A DNA stretch of 16,329 nt. It comes from DASZOC01 sp035550975 (GTDB taxonomy: Bacteria > Actinomycetota > CADDZG01 > WHSQ01). The position numbers were made by a program, and so were the translations under genes. Within the stretch, counting starts at the first letter, position 1, and each line of letters opens with the position of its first letter. Under the pieces are notes generated by a model. That model worked only from the letters and a program-made list of their open reading frames with translations. It ran no database searches and was not told the DNA's origin. The stretch covers positions 1 through 16,329 of the forward strand of contig DASZOC010000050.1 in assembly GCA_035550975.1 (NCBI GenBank), in the 5' to 3' direction. Shown here piece by piece: positions 6,601 through 13,955 of the stretch.

Positions 6601-6644
6601 GTTGGACCAATGTTCGCGCGCTGTTCACATGGGGTTCGGCGATA
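6601..6644. promoter_or_regulatory. PHO box: four tandem 11-nt repeats
   Basis: Four consecutive 11-mers start with GTT: GTTGGACCAAT (6601-6611), GTTCGCGCGCT (6612-6622), GTTCACATGGG (6623-6633) and GTTCGGCGATA (6634-6644). Actinobacterial PhoP/RegX3-type regulators bind direct repeats of a GTTCACC-like heptamer spaced 11 nt apart, so the pattern matches in sequence and period. The third unit is closest (GTTCACA) and the first is weakest. The box sits 30 bp before the kinase start and about 70 bp before the PhoU-like start, so it could control both directions. Recognition by the regulator encoded at 7811 is inferred. Confidence 0.75.
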
Positions 6645-6674
6645 CCGCGAACGAGGCGACTAGGCTCCCGCGAG

Positions 6675-7814
6675 ATGTCGGAGATCGCGGGCGTGATCCT
6701 GCTGGTCGTTCTTGCCGGACTCGGTGGCGCCGTCGTGGGCCGGCGCCGTGGCGGCCGTGGCGACGTCACCCGTCCGGCGCGAAGCGCCGGCGCCAAGATC
6801 GCCCGTCTCGAAGGCGAGGAGCGGCGGGCGCGCGAGATCCTCGAAGGCATGAGTGAGGGCGTGCTGGTGCTGAGCACGTCGATGACCCCGGTCCTCGCGA
6901 ACCGCGCCGCGCGGCGCCTCCTCGCGCTGGCCGGCAGTCACCTCCCCCCTCGGATCCCGAGCGACGAGGTGGTTTCGATCGCGCGGCGGGCGCTGAGCGA
7001 GCAGGACGTGATCGAGACCGACCTCGGTCCGAGCGCGGCCGGACCGAGCCTGCGCGTGCGGGTCGTACCTCTCGGCGAGCCGGACGGCGTCGTGGTGTTC
7101 CTTCACGATGCGACCGAGGAGCAACGGACACAACAGCTGCGCCGCCAGTTCGTCGCGCACGCGTCGCACGAGCTGAAGACTCCGGTAGCCAGCCTGCAGA
7201 CGCTCGTCGAAGCGATAGCGAGCGCGGCCGACGACCGGGACGCGACGGCGCGGTTCACTCAGCGCCTCTCGGTCGAGATCGGCCGGCTCAACGCGCTGAT
7301 CGACGACCTGATGGACCTCTCGCGCGTCGAGGATCCGGCCGCGATGCGGATCGACGAGGTCGACCTATCGGAGATAGCCCGGTCGCGCGCCAAAGAGACG
7401 GCAGATACGGCCGCCGCGTCCGTGACCCTCGAGTCGAACGTGGAGGAGGGAGTGATAGTGCGCGGCGACGCTCGCCAGCTCGAGCTCCTCGTCAGGAACC
7501 TCCTCGACAACGCGGTGCGCTACACGCTGGAAGGGGGCCGCGTCATCGTGTCGCTGCGCAAGCAGGGTTCGGCGGCGCGGCTCGAGGTGGCCGACGATGG
7601 CATCGGCATCCCGCTCGCGGCGCAGTCCCGGATCTTCGAGCGTTTCTACCGCGTCGACGAAGATCGGGCCCGCGCGAGCGGCGGCACCGGCCTCGGCTTG
7701 TCGATCGTGAAGAACGTCGCCGAGTCGCACGGTGGGACGGTGTCGGTGTCGAGCGAGCTCGACGAGGGGTCGACCTTCACCGTGATGTTGCCCCTCGCCG
7801 ACGGCGCGCGATGA
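6675..7814 (+). CDS. SenX3/PhoR-like sensor histidine kinase, 379 aa
   Basis: This is a membrane-anchored sensor kinase. One hydrophobic segment near the N-terminus (about residues 4-22) is followed by a basic stretch and a PAS-like domain beginning EGMSEGVLVLSTSMTPVLAN (58-77). The dimerisation/phosphoacceptor motif is FVAHASHELKTPVASL with H165. The ATPase domain has the N-box RNLLDNAVRYT (N275), G1 DDGIGIP, an ERFYR F-box, and G2 GGTGLGLSIVK. This matches SenX3/PhoR kinases of the phosphate response. The ATG at 6675 is the first that gives the membrane segment. Its stop overlaps the response regulator start (ATGA). A PHO box upstream and the divergent PhoU-like/PiT operon support a Pi-sensing role, with signalling probably through the PhoU-like protein. 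Confidence 0.9.
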   Translation: MSEIAGVILLVVLAGLGGAVVGRRRGGRGDVTRPARSAGAKIARLEGEERRAREILEGMSEGVLVLSTSMTPVLANRAARRLLALAGSHLPPRIPSDEVVSIARRALSEQDVIETDLGPSAAGPSLRVRVVPLGEPDGVVVFLHDATEEQRTQQLRRQFVAHASHELKTPVASLQTLVEAIASAADDRDATARFTQRLSVEIGRLNALIDDLMDLSRVEDPAAMRIDEVDLSEIARSRAKETADTAAASVTLESNVEEGVIVRGDARQLELLVRNLLDNAVRYTLEGGRVIVSLRKQGSAARLEVADDGIGIPLAAQSRIFERFYRVDEDRARASGGTGLGLSIVKNVAESHGGTVSVSSELDEGSTFTVMLPLADGAR

Positions 7815-8485
7815 AACACATCCTGTTGATCGAAGACGAACAGGGGATCGCCGAGCCGTTGCTCTACCAGCTGGAGAAGGCCGGTTACTCGGTCGTGTGG
7901 TCGCCGGACGGGTCGGACGGGCTCGAACGCTTCCGCGGCGAGGGAGCGGATCTCGTCCTGCTCGACCTGATGTTGCCCGGCATGTCGGGTGAGGACGTCT
8001 GTAGCGAGATCCGCAAGATGTCCGGTGTGCCGATCATCATGCTGACCGCGAAAGACGACGAGGTCGACACGATCGTCGGCCTCGAGATCGGCGCGGACGA
8101 CTACGTCACGAAACCGTTCTCGACGCGCGAGCTGATCGCGCGCATCAAGGCGGTCCTGCGACGGGAACAGAGCCCCGTCGACGCCGGACCCCTGGAGGGC
8201 GGCGACATCCGGCTCGACCCCGAGCGCCGCGAGGTCACGGTCCGCGGCGCCGCGGTGCACCTGCCGAAGAAAGAGTTCGACCTCCTAGAGGCCCTGATGG
8301 ACAACGCGGGTCGCGTCATGACCCGCGAGGCTCTCATCGACCGCGTCTGGGGCGCCGACTACTTCGGCGACATGCGCACCCTCGACGTGCACGTCAAGAG
8401 GCTGCGATCGAAATGCGAGGTCGATCCCCGTGACCCGAAGCACCTGTTAACGGTGCGCGGCGTCGGTTACCGCTTTATGGCCTAG
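7811..8485 (+). CDS. OmpR/PhoB-family response regulator (RegX3-like), 224 aa
   Basis: This is the DNA-binding partner of the kinase just upstream. The receiver domain (about 1-120) has the acidic pocket E8/D9, the phosphoacceptor D52 in VLLDLMLPG, the Thr switch in PIIMLTAKDD, and the Lys in YVTKPFSTREL. The C-terminal winged helix (about 130-224) shows LPKKEFDLLEALMDNAGRV, the LIDRVWG helix, RTLDVHVKRLRSK recognition helix and VRGVGYRF. Its kinase neighbour, the PHO box and the phosphate genes suggest it activates the Pi starvation response. It ends convergently with the M28 peptidase gene, the two stops overlapping in the palindrome CTAG (8482-8485). Confidence 0.92.
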   Translation: MKHILLIEDEQGIAEPLLYQLEKAGYSVVWSPDGSDGLERFRGEGADLVLLDLMLPGMSGEDVCSEIRKMSGVPIIMLTAKDDEVDTIVGLEIGADDYVTKPFSTRELIARIKAVLRREQSPVDAGPLEGGDIRLDPERREVTVRGAAVHLPKKEFDLLEALMDNAGRVMTREALIDRVWGADYFGDMRTLDVHVKRLRSKCEVDPRDPKHLLTVRGVGYRFMA

Positions 8486-9507
8486 AGGTTGTCTATTACG
8501 AACGCCGTGTAGTAGGCCGAGAGGAACGTGTTCTCGGTCCCGTCTTCGAGGTTCTTACGGCTCCCGGCGACCATCTCCATGAACGGGACCGTGTCCCACG
8601 GCTGGTGGTAGCCCGGGTAGTCGAGGGCCGTTCTCATGCCGGTCCACCGCATCGTGAAGTAACCCTGCGACGCGAAGTTCTGCTCGTCGGAGTTGCGCGG
8701 GTTCGGTCCGCAGATGCAGACGTGTGGGTCGGTGCCGAGCGGCCACTTCGCAGTGATACCTGCGCCACCGTCACCCTCGGGGAACTTCAGGAAATCGAAG
8801 TTCACGTACTGAGCGATCGGAACGGCCTTCGCCGCGTCCTCCGGCATCGGGCCGTGGTACACGCAGATGCAGTAACGAGCGGGGTAGCCGATGCCGACCA
8901 TGTCGAAGCCGAAACCGGCGGCGATCTTCTGGCCTCTCTCCTTCAGCTTCTTCGCGTAGACCGCAGACGCGAGCTTTCCTTGCTCCTCGCCGTCGAACCA
9001 CAGAAGAGCGATCGAGCGGTTCGTCTTGATCTTGGAGAACGCCTTCGCGAAGTAACGCAGCATGTTGGTGCCGCTGCCGTCGTCGTAGGCGCCCTGGACC
9101 GTCTGCTCCACGGTGTCGTAGTGAGCGATGAAAGCGATCCACTCGTTGGGCTTCGTGGTTCCTTTCTTGATGGCCTCGACGACGCGGACCTTGGGGGCGC
9201 GGGGCGACCCACTGTCCAGCGTGAGGATGCGGCTCTTGAAGCCGTACTTCTTGGCCTCCGCCGCGAGGAACTCGGACGAGCCTTCGTTGTGCAGGGGCAG
9301 GGTGCTCTGTCGCATCGGGTAGCGAGCTACGTACTCTTCCAGGCCTTTGATGATCTCGGCCCCCGTGATCTTCGGCTTGGGCACCGTTTTCAGGTCGATG
9401 TAGTTAGCCGGGTTGCCGCCCTTGCTGCCCTTGGTGACGCCGGGCGAGCTGAGTGGCACGAGCAGCGACGCGGCGAGCAGCCCGATGGCGAGGTTCCGCA
9501 GCCTCAT
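8482..9507 (-). CDS. Secreted M28-family metallopeptidase, 341 aa
   Basis: This is a zinc-dependent exopeptidase of the M28 family, likely exported. The N-terminus MRLRNLAIGLLAASLLVPLS is a classic signal peptide, with possible cleavage in SSPGVTKGS. Co-catalytic zinc ligands and catalytic residues are all visible: H129 with D131 (AHYDTV), D142 or D143 (YDDGSG), catalytic E174 and metal E175 (FDGEEQG), D202 (FDMVG), and H301 (YHQPWDT). The SDEQNF segment (273-278) matches the SDHxxF region of the family. Four Cys occur as CIC (213-215, 264-266), so disulfides are plausible. The start follows AAAGGGG. Substrate could be peptides or glutaminyl-type N-termini, and this cannot be told here. It is divergent from the following secreted-protein genes. 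Confidence 0.88.
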   Translation of the reverse strand: MRLRNLAIGLLAASLLVPLSSPGVTKGSKGGNPANYIDLKTVPKPKITGAEIIKGLEEYVARYPMRQSTLPLHNEGSSEFLAAEAKKYGFKSRILTLDSGSPRAPKVRVVEAIKKGTTKPNEWIAFIAHYDTVEQTVQGAYDDGSGTNMLRYFAKAFSKIKTNRSIALLWFDGEEQGKLASAVYAKKLKERGQKIAAGFGFDMVGIGYPARYCICVYHGPMPEDAAKAVPIAQYVNFDFLKFPEGDGGAGITAKWPLGTDPHVCICGPNPRNSDEQNFASQGYFTMRWTGMRTALDYPGYHQPWDTVPFMEMVAGSRKNLEDGTENTFLSAYYTAFVIDNL

Positions 9508-9730
9508 GAGAACGACCCCTTTTTGGAAGAGCGATTGTCCGTTTCCGAGTGATTCGCCGGGACCCAGCCCTCTCCTGCCCGAAGGTGCCGTGTCCTGCGA
9601 CCGCGCCCCTCCGGGGCATCTGCACGGGGCGGCGTCGTAGCCCCCGAAGCAACCGAGGCAGGAGGCCGCCCGCGACCGTCGAATCCCACACTCACAACCC
9701 GAAAAACCGCACTACGACGAGGAGAGAAAG

Positions 9731-10444
9731 ATGACTCGCAGCAGACTGGTAGCACTTGCTCTGGCAGCCGCTCTGGTGGCTGCTTTCGTTCTGCCCGCAA
9801 CGACGGCTTCCGCCGGCAAGAAGAAGGGTGGCGGGTCTGTCGCTGTCGGAACCGACGAGAAGGGCGACTTCAACGCATTCGACGACCCGACGCTGGCGCC
9901 GCTGGGCGACGTCTTCGGCGCCGACCTCATCGAGGCAACGATCGGGATGGCCGACGCGAAGACGATCAACTTCGTCATCAAGGTCAACTCTCTCCAGACG
10001 GTGCCCGAGGTCGTTCGCTACATCTGGGGCATGTCGGTCGACGGCAACTACGTCGAGCTCGACGGCAAGTACACGAACTACAGCCGTGGCACCTGCGACC
10101 CGACGTCGGGGCAATGCCCGCCGCCACGGGACCCCGGCATGCAGCCGTTCCTCGTGAGGGCCGACTGCGAGATCATCGATGCGGGTGCCTCTCCCACGAC
10201 CGTGTGCAAGGAGAAGGGCATCGTGAAGGCGACTTTCGACACCAGCGCCAACACCATCACGATCCCCGTACCGACGGACATGATCAACGTCAAGCCTGGC
10301 TCGAAGATCGCTGCGGGAAGCAGCAGTTTCTCGTCGCAGGCCGGCGGCAACGTGCTGGCCATCCTCAACGCCTTCTTCTCGCAGAGCAACTGGCCGCGAG
10401 ACACGATGAACACGCTCAAGACCTTCGTCGTCCCCAAGAAGTAG
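9731..10444 (+). CDS. Exported protein of unknown function, 237 aa
   Basis: I do not recognise this family. The N-terminus MTRSRLVALALAAALVAAFV ends in an ASA cleavage site near residue 28, so the protein is secreted. The mature part starts GKKKGGGS and then has alternating beta-strand-like segments (LIEATIGMADAKTINFVIKV, YIWGMSVDGNYVEL). Four Cys lie in the middle: two in GTCDPTSGQCPP, then DCEI and TVCK, likely two disulfides. No catalytic motif is seen. The pattern suggests a beta-sandwich domain. GAGGAGAGAAAG precedes the ATG. It is followed by the beta-propeller gene 52 bp on, so the two are probably co-expressed and may act together on the cell surface. Confidence 0.75.
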   Translation: MTRSRLVALALAAALVAAFVLPATTASAGKKKGGGSVAVGTDEKGDFNAFDDPTLAPLGDVFGADLIEATIGMADAKTINFVIKVNSLQTVPEVVRYIWGMSVDGNYVELDGKYTNYSRGTCDPTSGQCPPPRDPGMQPFLVRADCEIIDAGASPTTVCKEKGIVKATFDTSANTITIPVPTDMINVKPGSKIAAGSSSFSSQAGGNVLAILNAFFSQSNWPRDTMNTLKTFVVPKK

Positions 10445-10496
10445 TTCGTTTCCGTAAACCATCCACACACACATCGAAGGAGTTGAGAGGAAAGCC

Positions 10497-11747
10497 ATGA
10501 AACTCAAGAAGATCGCAGCACTGGCAGCAACAGGGATGATCCTGGCTGCCCTCGGCGGTGTCGCCAACGCCGACGAGAGACAGCGGGTTTCGGCTCCTCT
10601 CAAGGGAGAGGGCGAAGGCCTCAAGATCGTCAAGAACGTGCCGCTCGGTAGTTGCGGTGCGATGAAGTCGGGTACCGGAACCGACCACGAGAACGTCGAG
10701 TTCGGCAAGAAGACCTACTCGTTCGCGACCTCGCGTTGTCCGCTCGCAGAGGGCGGCGGCATCTACGTGCTGGACGTGACGAACCCCGCGAAGGCGAAGG
10801 CGGTCGGGAAGCTTCCGTGCGTCGTCTCGCAGGGTGACATCCAGGTCAGCCACGACAAGAAGACTCTCTTGATCGGCCACGATTCGACCGGTGGACCCGA
10901 GGCATGCACCGGGCTCGGCAAGACCGGTTTCATCACCGCCGACATCAGCAACCCAACGAAGCCCAAGGCGATCGGGCACGCGACCGGTGACGGCGCCCAC
11001 AACATGACCGCGCACCCGACCAAGCCGATCGTGTACGTCTCGAACTCGGGGCTCGCTCCGGGAGCGAAGTCGAGGATCCAGATCTGGTCGATCAAGAACC
11101 CCGCGAAGCCGGAGCTGCTCGGTCAGGTTCTGAGCCTCCCGCACGCGCCGCACGACATCAGCTTCAACAAGAAGGGCACGATGGCCGTCACCGCGGCGAT
11201 CAGCCACTTCGACATCTTCGACACCTCCGACCCGGAGAACCCGAAGCTCGTGTGGACCGGGCAGTGCCCCGGTTGCTCGATCACGCACGACGCCAAGTTC
11301 ACCCCGAACGGCAAGCACATCCTGATCGGTGACGAGGGTGGCGGCGGTGGACCGTACCCGTGTCCTGGTGGCGCCTGGTACATCTACGACTTCTCGACGC
11401 CTCCGGTACCCGTGCTGACCGGTATCTACGAGCCGGCGAACTTCATCACGAACGAGAACAACACGGTTGGTTCGTGCACGAGTCACGTGTTCGAGATCTC
11501 CTCGGACTCCGAGCGCATCGCGATCTCGTGGTACACCCTCGGAACCCGTTACCTGGACATCTCGTCGGCGATCGGTGTTGCGGCCGGCAGCAACGACACC
11601 GGCGGCATCAAGGAGTGCGGCTGGTTCGTCCCCGAGGGCGGCAGCAGCTGGTCGTCGAAGTTCTCGACCGACGAGCGCTACATCACCTCGAACGACATCA
11701 ACCGAGGGTTCGACGTCTACAAGATCGAGAACCTGGAGTGCGAATAA
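10497..11747 (+). CDS. Secreted LVIVD-like beta-propeller protein, 416 aa
   Basis: The N-terminus MKLKKIAALAATGMILAALG with ANA cleavage near residue 25 is a signal peptide. The mature protein contains about six repeats, each ending in a strand then D-x-(S/T)-N-P-x-K-P-x-(A/L): IYVLDVTNPAKAKAVG, FITADISNPTKPKAIG, IQIWSIKNPAKPELLG, FDIFDTSDPENPKLVW, WYIYDFSTPPVPVLTG and a last RYLDISSAIGV. This is the blade pattern of LVIVD-repeat and related YVTN-like beta-propellers, usually surface or extracellular scaffolds. Several Cys pairs suggest disulfides. No enzyme motif is visible. GAGAGGAAAGCC precedes the ATG at 10497. A terminator follows at 11778-11802. Low-confidence alternatives are a substrate-binding or adhesion protein. 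Confidence 0.8.
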   Translation: MKLKKIAALAATGMILAALGGVANADERQRVSAPLKGEGEGLKIVKNVPLGSCGAMKSGTGTDHENVEFGKKTYSFATSRCPLAEGGGIYVLDVTNPAKAKAVGKLPCVVSQGDIQVSHDKKTLLIGHDSTGGPEACTGLGKTGFITADISNPTKPKAIGHATGDGAHNMTAHPTKPIVYVSNSGLAPGAKSRIQIWSIKNPAKPELLGQVLSLPHAPHDISFNKKGTMAVTAAISHFDIFDTSDPENPKLVWTGQCPGCSITHDAKFTPNGKHILIGDEGGGGGPYPCPGGAWYIYDFSTPPVPVLTGIYEPANFITNENNTVGSCTSHVFEISSDSERIAISWYTLGTRYLDISSAIGVAAGSNDTGGIKECGWFVPEGGSSWSSKFSTDERYITSNDINRGFDVYKIENLECE

Positions 11748-11777
11748 GCACCCTCTAGACACAGCTAGCGGATCTCG

Positions 11778-11802
11778 AAGGCCCCCGGACCCCGGGGGCC
11801 TT
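11778..11802 (+). terminator. Hairpin terminator after the beta-propeller gene
   Basis: AAGGCCCCCGG (11778-11788), a 3-nt loop and CCGGGGGCCTT (11792-11802) form an uninterrupted 11-bp stem, 30 bp after the stop at 11747. There is no long T run, as is usual for GC-rich actinobacterial terminators. Confidence 0.85.
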
Positions 11803-12089
11803 CCCGCGCGCCGCGTGAACTCCCGCGCCCGACGCGCGGTCCCCCGCGGCGCACATCCCACGCCCGGTCCCCCGCGCCGCACGAACTCCCGCGCCGCACG
11901 CCCGGTCCCCCGCGCCGCACCTCCCGCGCGCGGTCCCCGCATCCCTTCCCGCGGCCCCGCGCCGGACCGCCGCGCGCCGAACGCTTTCCCGCGCCGCAAA
12001 GCATCCAGGCGTGGGTTTTGCGCTGCCGTTTTCGACACGAATCGGACGTTCCCGCCACGACCTCATCGCCAGGAGGGGCTACGGCTCAA
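11803..12089. repeat. GC-rich intergenic region with imperfect tandem repeats
   Basis: No gene is supported here. CGGTCCCCCGCG followed by (C/G)CGCAC occurs at 11837-11854, 11865-11882 and 11903-11920, with a partial copy near 11931. GAACTCCCGCGCC units at 11817 and 11883 extend the pattern to a 66-bp period. Open frames exist on both strands but encode only Arg/Gly/Ala-rich low-complexity sequence, with no ribosome site. From about 12001 composition returns to normal. The repeats look like slippage or unit duplication, not regulation. Confidence 0.6.
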
Positions 12090-12127
12090 GTAGTTAGAGC
12101 AGGGTGACGATAGCTCTTACTAACTAC
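12090..12127. promoter_or_regulatory. Inverted repeat upstream of the HD-GYP gene
   Basis: GTAGTTAG (12090-12097) is the exact inverse of CTAACTAC (12120-12127). Inside, AGAGC (12096-12100) can alternatively pair with GCTCT (12113-12117). The arm ends 23 bp before the ATG at 12151, so it could be an operator or a leader hairpin. It has no T tail and is AT-richer than its surroundings. Confidence 0.5.
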
Positions 12128-12150
12128 CCCGCAATCAGAGGTTCACGCGC

Positions 12151-12813
12151 ATGATCGACGCTCAAGAACTGCCTCGGCGACTCGCCGAGAACCTCGCTGC
12201 GTCCATGGGGGTGCCGACGTACCACTCGGCGCTCACGACGATGATCTCCGCGGTCAACGAGCACGACACGTACACGGGCGGCCATTCCTGCAGGGTGGCC
12301 GACTACGCCGCCGCCCTCGGTCGGATCCTCGGTCTGCCGAGGGCAGAGGTCGCGTTCCTCCGTCAAGCAGGGTTGGTCCACGACATCGGCAAGATCGGAA
12401 TCCCCGACCGCGTGCTGCGCAAGAAGGGGAAGCTCACTGAGGAAGAGCTCCACCTGATCCGCCTCCACCCGATCTTCGGCGCCAGCATGTTGTCGCGTTT
12501 CCCGAACATGGAGCGGATGATCCCGGTCGTCCTCCACCACCACGAGCGGTGGGATGGCACTGGTTACCCGTCGGGGGTCGCCGGCGTCGATATCCCCCAC
12601 GAATCGCGGGTGATCTTCGTCGCCGATGCTTTCGATGCGATGACCACCGACCGCCCGTACGGCGAGACGCTGACGACGCAGCAAGCGCTGGCCGAGCTGC
12701 GCCACTGCGCCGGCCGCCAGTTCGACCCGCAGTTGGTAGATGCGATGCACGAAGCATGGCGATCCGGCCTCCTAGACGCCGAACACCCCCGCGACCACCA
12801 CATAACCCTCTAA
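12151..12813 (+). CDS. Stand-alone HD-GYP domain protein (c-di-GMP phosphodiesterase type), 220 aa
   Basis: This protein is a single HD-GYP domain, with no receiver, PAS or membrane part. Metal- and substrate-binding motifs are complete: HSxRVA (H45), the HD pair H77-D78 in LVHDIGKIGIPD, H106, H129/H130 in LHHHERWDGTGYPSG with the GYP triplet (138-140), and D159 in VADAFDAMTTDRPY. Such enzymes hydrolyse cyclic di-GMP (to pGpG or GMP), and some act on cGAMP or other nucleotides. It is likely cytosolic. AGAGG upstream of the ATG is a weak ribosome site. Neither a GGDEF cyclase nor a response regulator is adjacent. Together with the structured sigma-factor leader it hints at cyclic-dinucleotide signalling in the organism, but the link is not shown. 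Confidence 0.9.
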   Translation: MIDAQELPRRLAENLAASMGVPTYHSALTTMISAVNEHDTYTGGHSCRVADYAAALGRILGLPRAEVAFLRQAGLVHDIGKIGIPDRVLRKKGKLTEEELHLIRLHPIFGASMLSRFPNMERMIPVVLHHHERWDGTGYPSGVAGVDIPHESRVIFVADAFDAMTTDRPYGETLTTQQALAELRHCAGRQFDPQLVDAMHEAWRSGLLDAEHPRDHHITL

Positions 12814-12854
12814 CCCAGCACGACCCCCCCCCGCCCGCCCTGCCGCGTCGATCG

Positions 12855-13955
12855 AGTAAATCGCGCCGGGTCTCGTTTATCGAGACTCACGCCGCGCAAC
12901 TCAACTACTCACGCCGCCCAACCGAAGGAAGAGTCGGGGCCAACGCCATCTGGATCTTCCTAGCCACGCCCGGCATGTCGCGCGTCATCTGCCGATGTGT
13001 GACATGTATGACCAGCCAACCGAGCGACGTTATGCCGGCACGGCGTTCCATATCGGACTCCCACGCCTCACGGCCCGAGTGGAAGCGATAGCTGTCCGCC
13101 TCTATCGCCACCTTCGCCCAGGGATACGCGAAGTCGACTCGAGCTACGAAGCCGTCACCGTCGGCTATCTCGTACTGGGCTTCGGGGATCGGAAGGTGCG
13201 CGGCCCGGATCGCTTGAAGCAACCTCGTCTCCAAGACACTCTCAGTCCGGGCGTCGGAGCCGTCGTTCAGGAGGCGCCGAAGATTCCTGAACCCCTTCGC
13301 TGCCTTTCCTCGCCGCCCATCCATGAGCCAGACCAGATGCTTGCGAGACGTAAGGCCACGCCGTATCGCATCTTCGACGGCCGCCTCGAGGTCGGCCAGT
13401 CGGCAAGAGCCTGCAACGTCCACGATAGAACGACCAGCATTCGTCACCGGGATGCAGCCAACGGTCGTCGTGTTCCCCACCAGGTCTGCTCGCATCGAAT
13501 GCACGACGACCGGCGGCAGCGATCTTCGATTGCGCGGCGATGAGAGCTCAACCGTCCCGCGGGGAAACGTCGGGAGGTTCCACAGCGCGCACGCCGCGGA
13601 ATGTGAAACGGCCGAAGACGGGCCCAGCCATAGATGCGCGGCCATCAGGTCGCCTTGCCACGAGCGTGGACTTCCAGGGAGACGATAAACGTGAGGGAGG
13701 GCTCGCTCGAGTTTGCCTGCCTGAACCGCTCGGTGCAGAGCCCGCTTGTCGATACCGACGCTCGATGCCTGGGCGGCAGAAACGACGAAGTGCTGCGAAC
13801 TGGCGAGCTCCACCAGCCGGAGGAAAGGAGCTCGGGAGCGATCTTGCGAGAAGACCATACGAGCCACTGTGAGGACAGTCAGCCCTCAGTTGAGTGGCCT
13901 CAACCACCAGTTCCGCGCCAGGCGTCTCGTTTATCGAGACTGAGCGCGATTTACT
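12855..13955. mobile_element. Candidate repeat-bounded unit carrying a DUF559/AbiEi gene
   Basis: The left end reads AGTAAATCGCGC (12855-12866), CGG, then the palindrome GTCTCGTTTATCGAGAC (12870-12886). The right end reads the same palindrome (13924-13940), TGA, then GCGCGATTTACT (13944-13955). The 12-mers are perfect inverted repeats, and both ends have the same order outer 12-mer, 3-nt spacer, hairpin. Only the gene at 12905-13867 lies between them. No target duplication is seen and there is no transposase, so movement would need help in trans. The unit could also be a gene with symmetrical terminator- or operator-like flanks. Confidence 0.5.
12905..13867 (-). CDS. AbiEi-like wHTH plus DUF559 endonuclease-like protein, 320 aa
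   Basis: This two-part protein is of a kind common as single copies in actinobacterial genomes. The first about 90 residues look like the winged-helix AbiEi-type domain (VVSAAQASSVGIDKRALHRA, then YRLPGSPRSWQGDLMAAHLW). The last about 110 residues match DUF559, a Vsr-like PD-(D/E)xK nuclease fold: TESVLETRLLQAI, RVDFAYPWAKVAIEADS with D245 and E256/D258, then YRFHSGREAWESDMERRAGI and LGWLVIHVTH. Activity is not shown for the family, and it may act as antitoxin/regulator or nuclease. No AbiEii toxin gene is adjacent. GTG 13867 is the longest start and ATG 13858 is an alternative. Base composition seems less GC-rich than the neighbours (60% versus 68% in one 60-bp line each, hand count). Confidence 0.75.
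   Translation of the reverse strand: MARMVFSQDRSRAPFLRLVELASSQHFVVSAAQASSVGIDKRALHRAVQAGKLERALPHVYRLPGSPRSWQGDLMAAHLWLGPSSAVSHSAACALWNLPTFPRGTVELSSPRNRRSLPPVVVHSMRADLVGNTTTVGCIPVTNAGRSIVDVAGSCRLADLEAAVEDAIRRGLTSRKHLVWLMDGRRGKAAKGFRNLRRLLNDGSDARTESVLETRLLQAIRAAHLPIPEAQYEIADGDGFVARVDFAYPWAKVAIEADSYRFHSGREAWESDMERRAGITSLGWLVIHVTHRQMTRDMPGVARKIQMALAPTLPSVGRRE

Noticed and set aside
11755..12093. Overlapping open frames in the GC-rich repeat region.
   Set aside because: They encode low-complexity Arg/Gly/Ala sequence from the repeats and have no ribosome site.
12140..12150. GTTCACG upstream of the HD-GYP gene as a PHO box.
   Set aside because: It is a single heptamer without a neighbouring 11-nt-spaced partner.
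12870..12886. The palindrome GTCTCGTTTATCGAGAC as a simple terminator of the DUF559 gene.
   Set aside because: It has no T-tract, and an identical copy lies upstream of the gene at 13924-13940, where a terminator of this gene is not expected.
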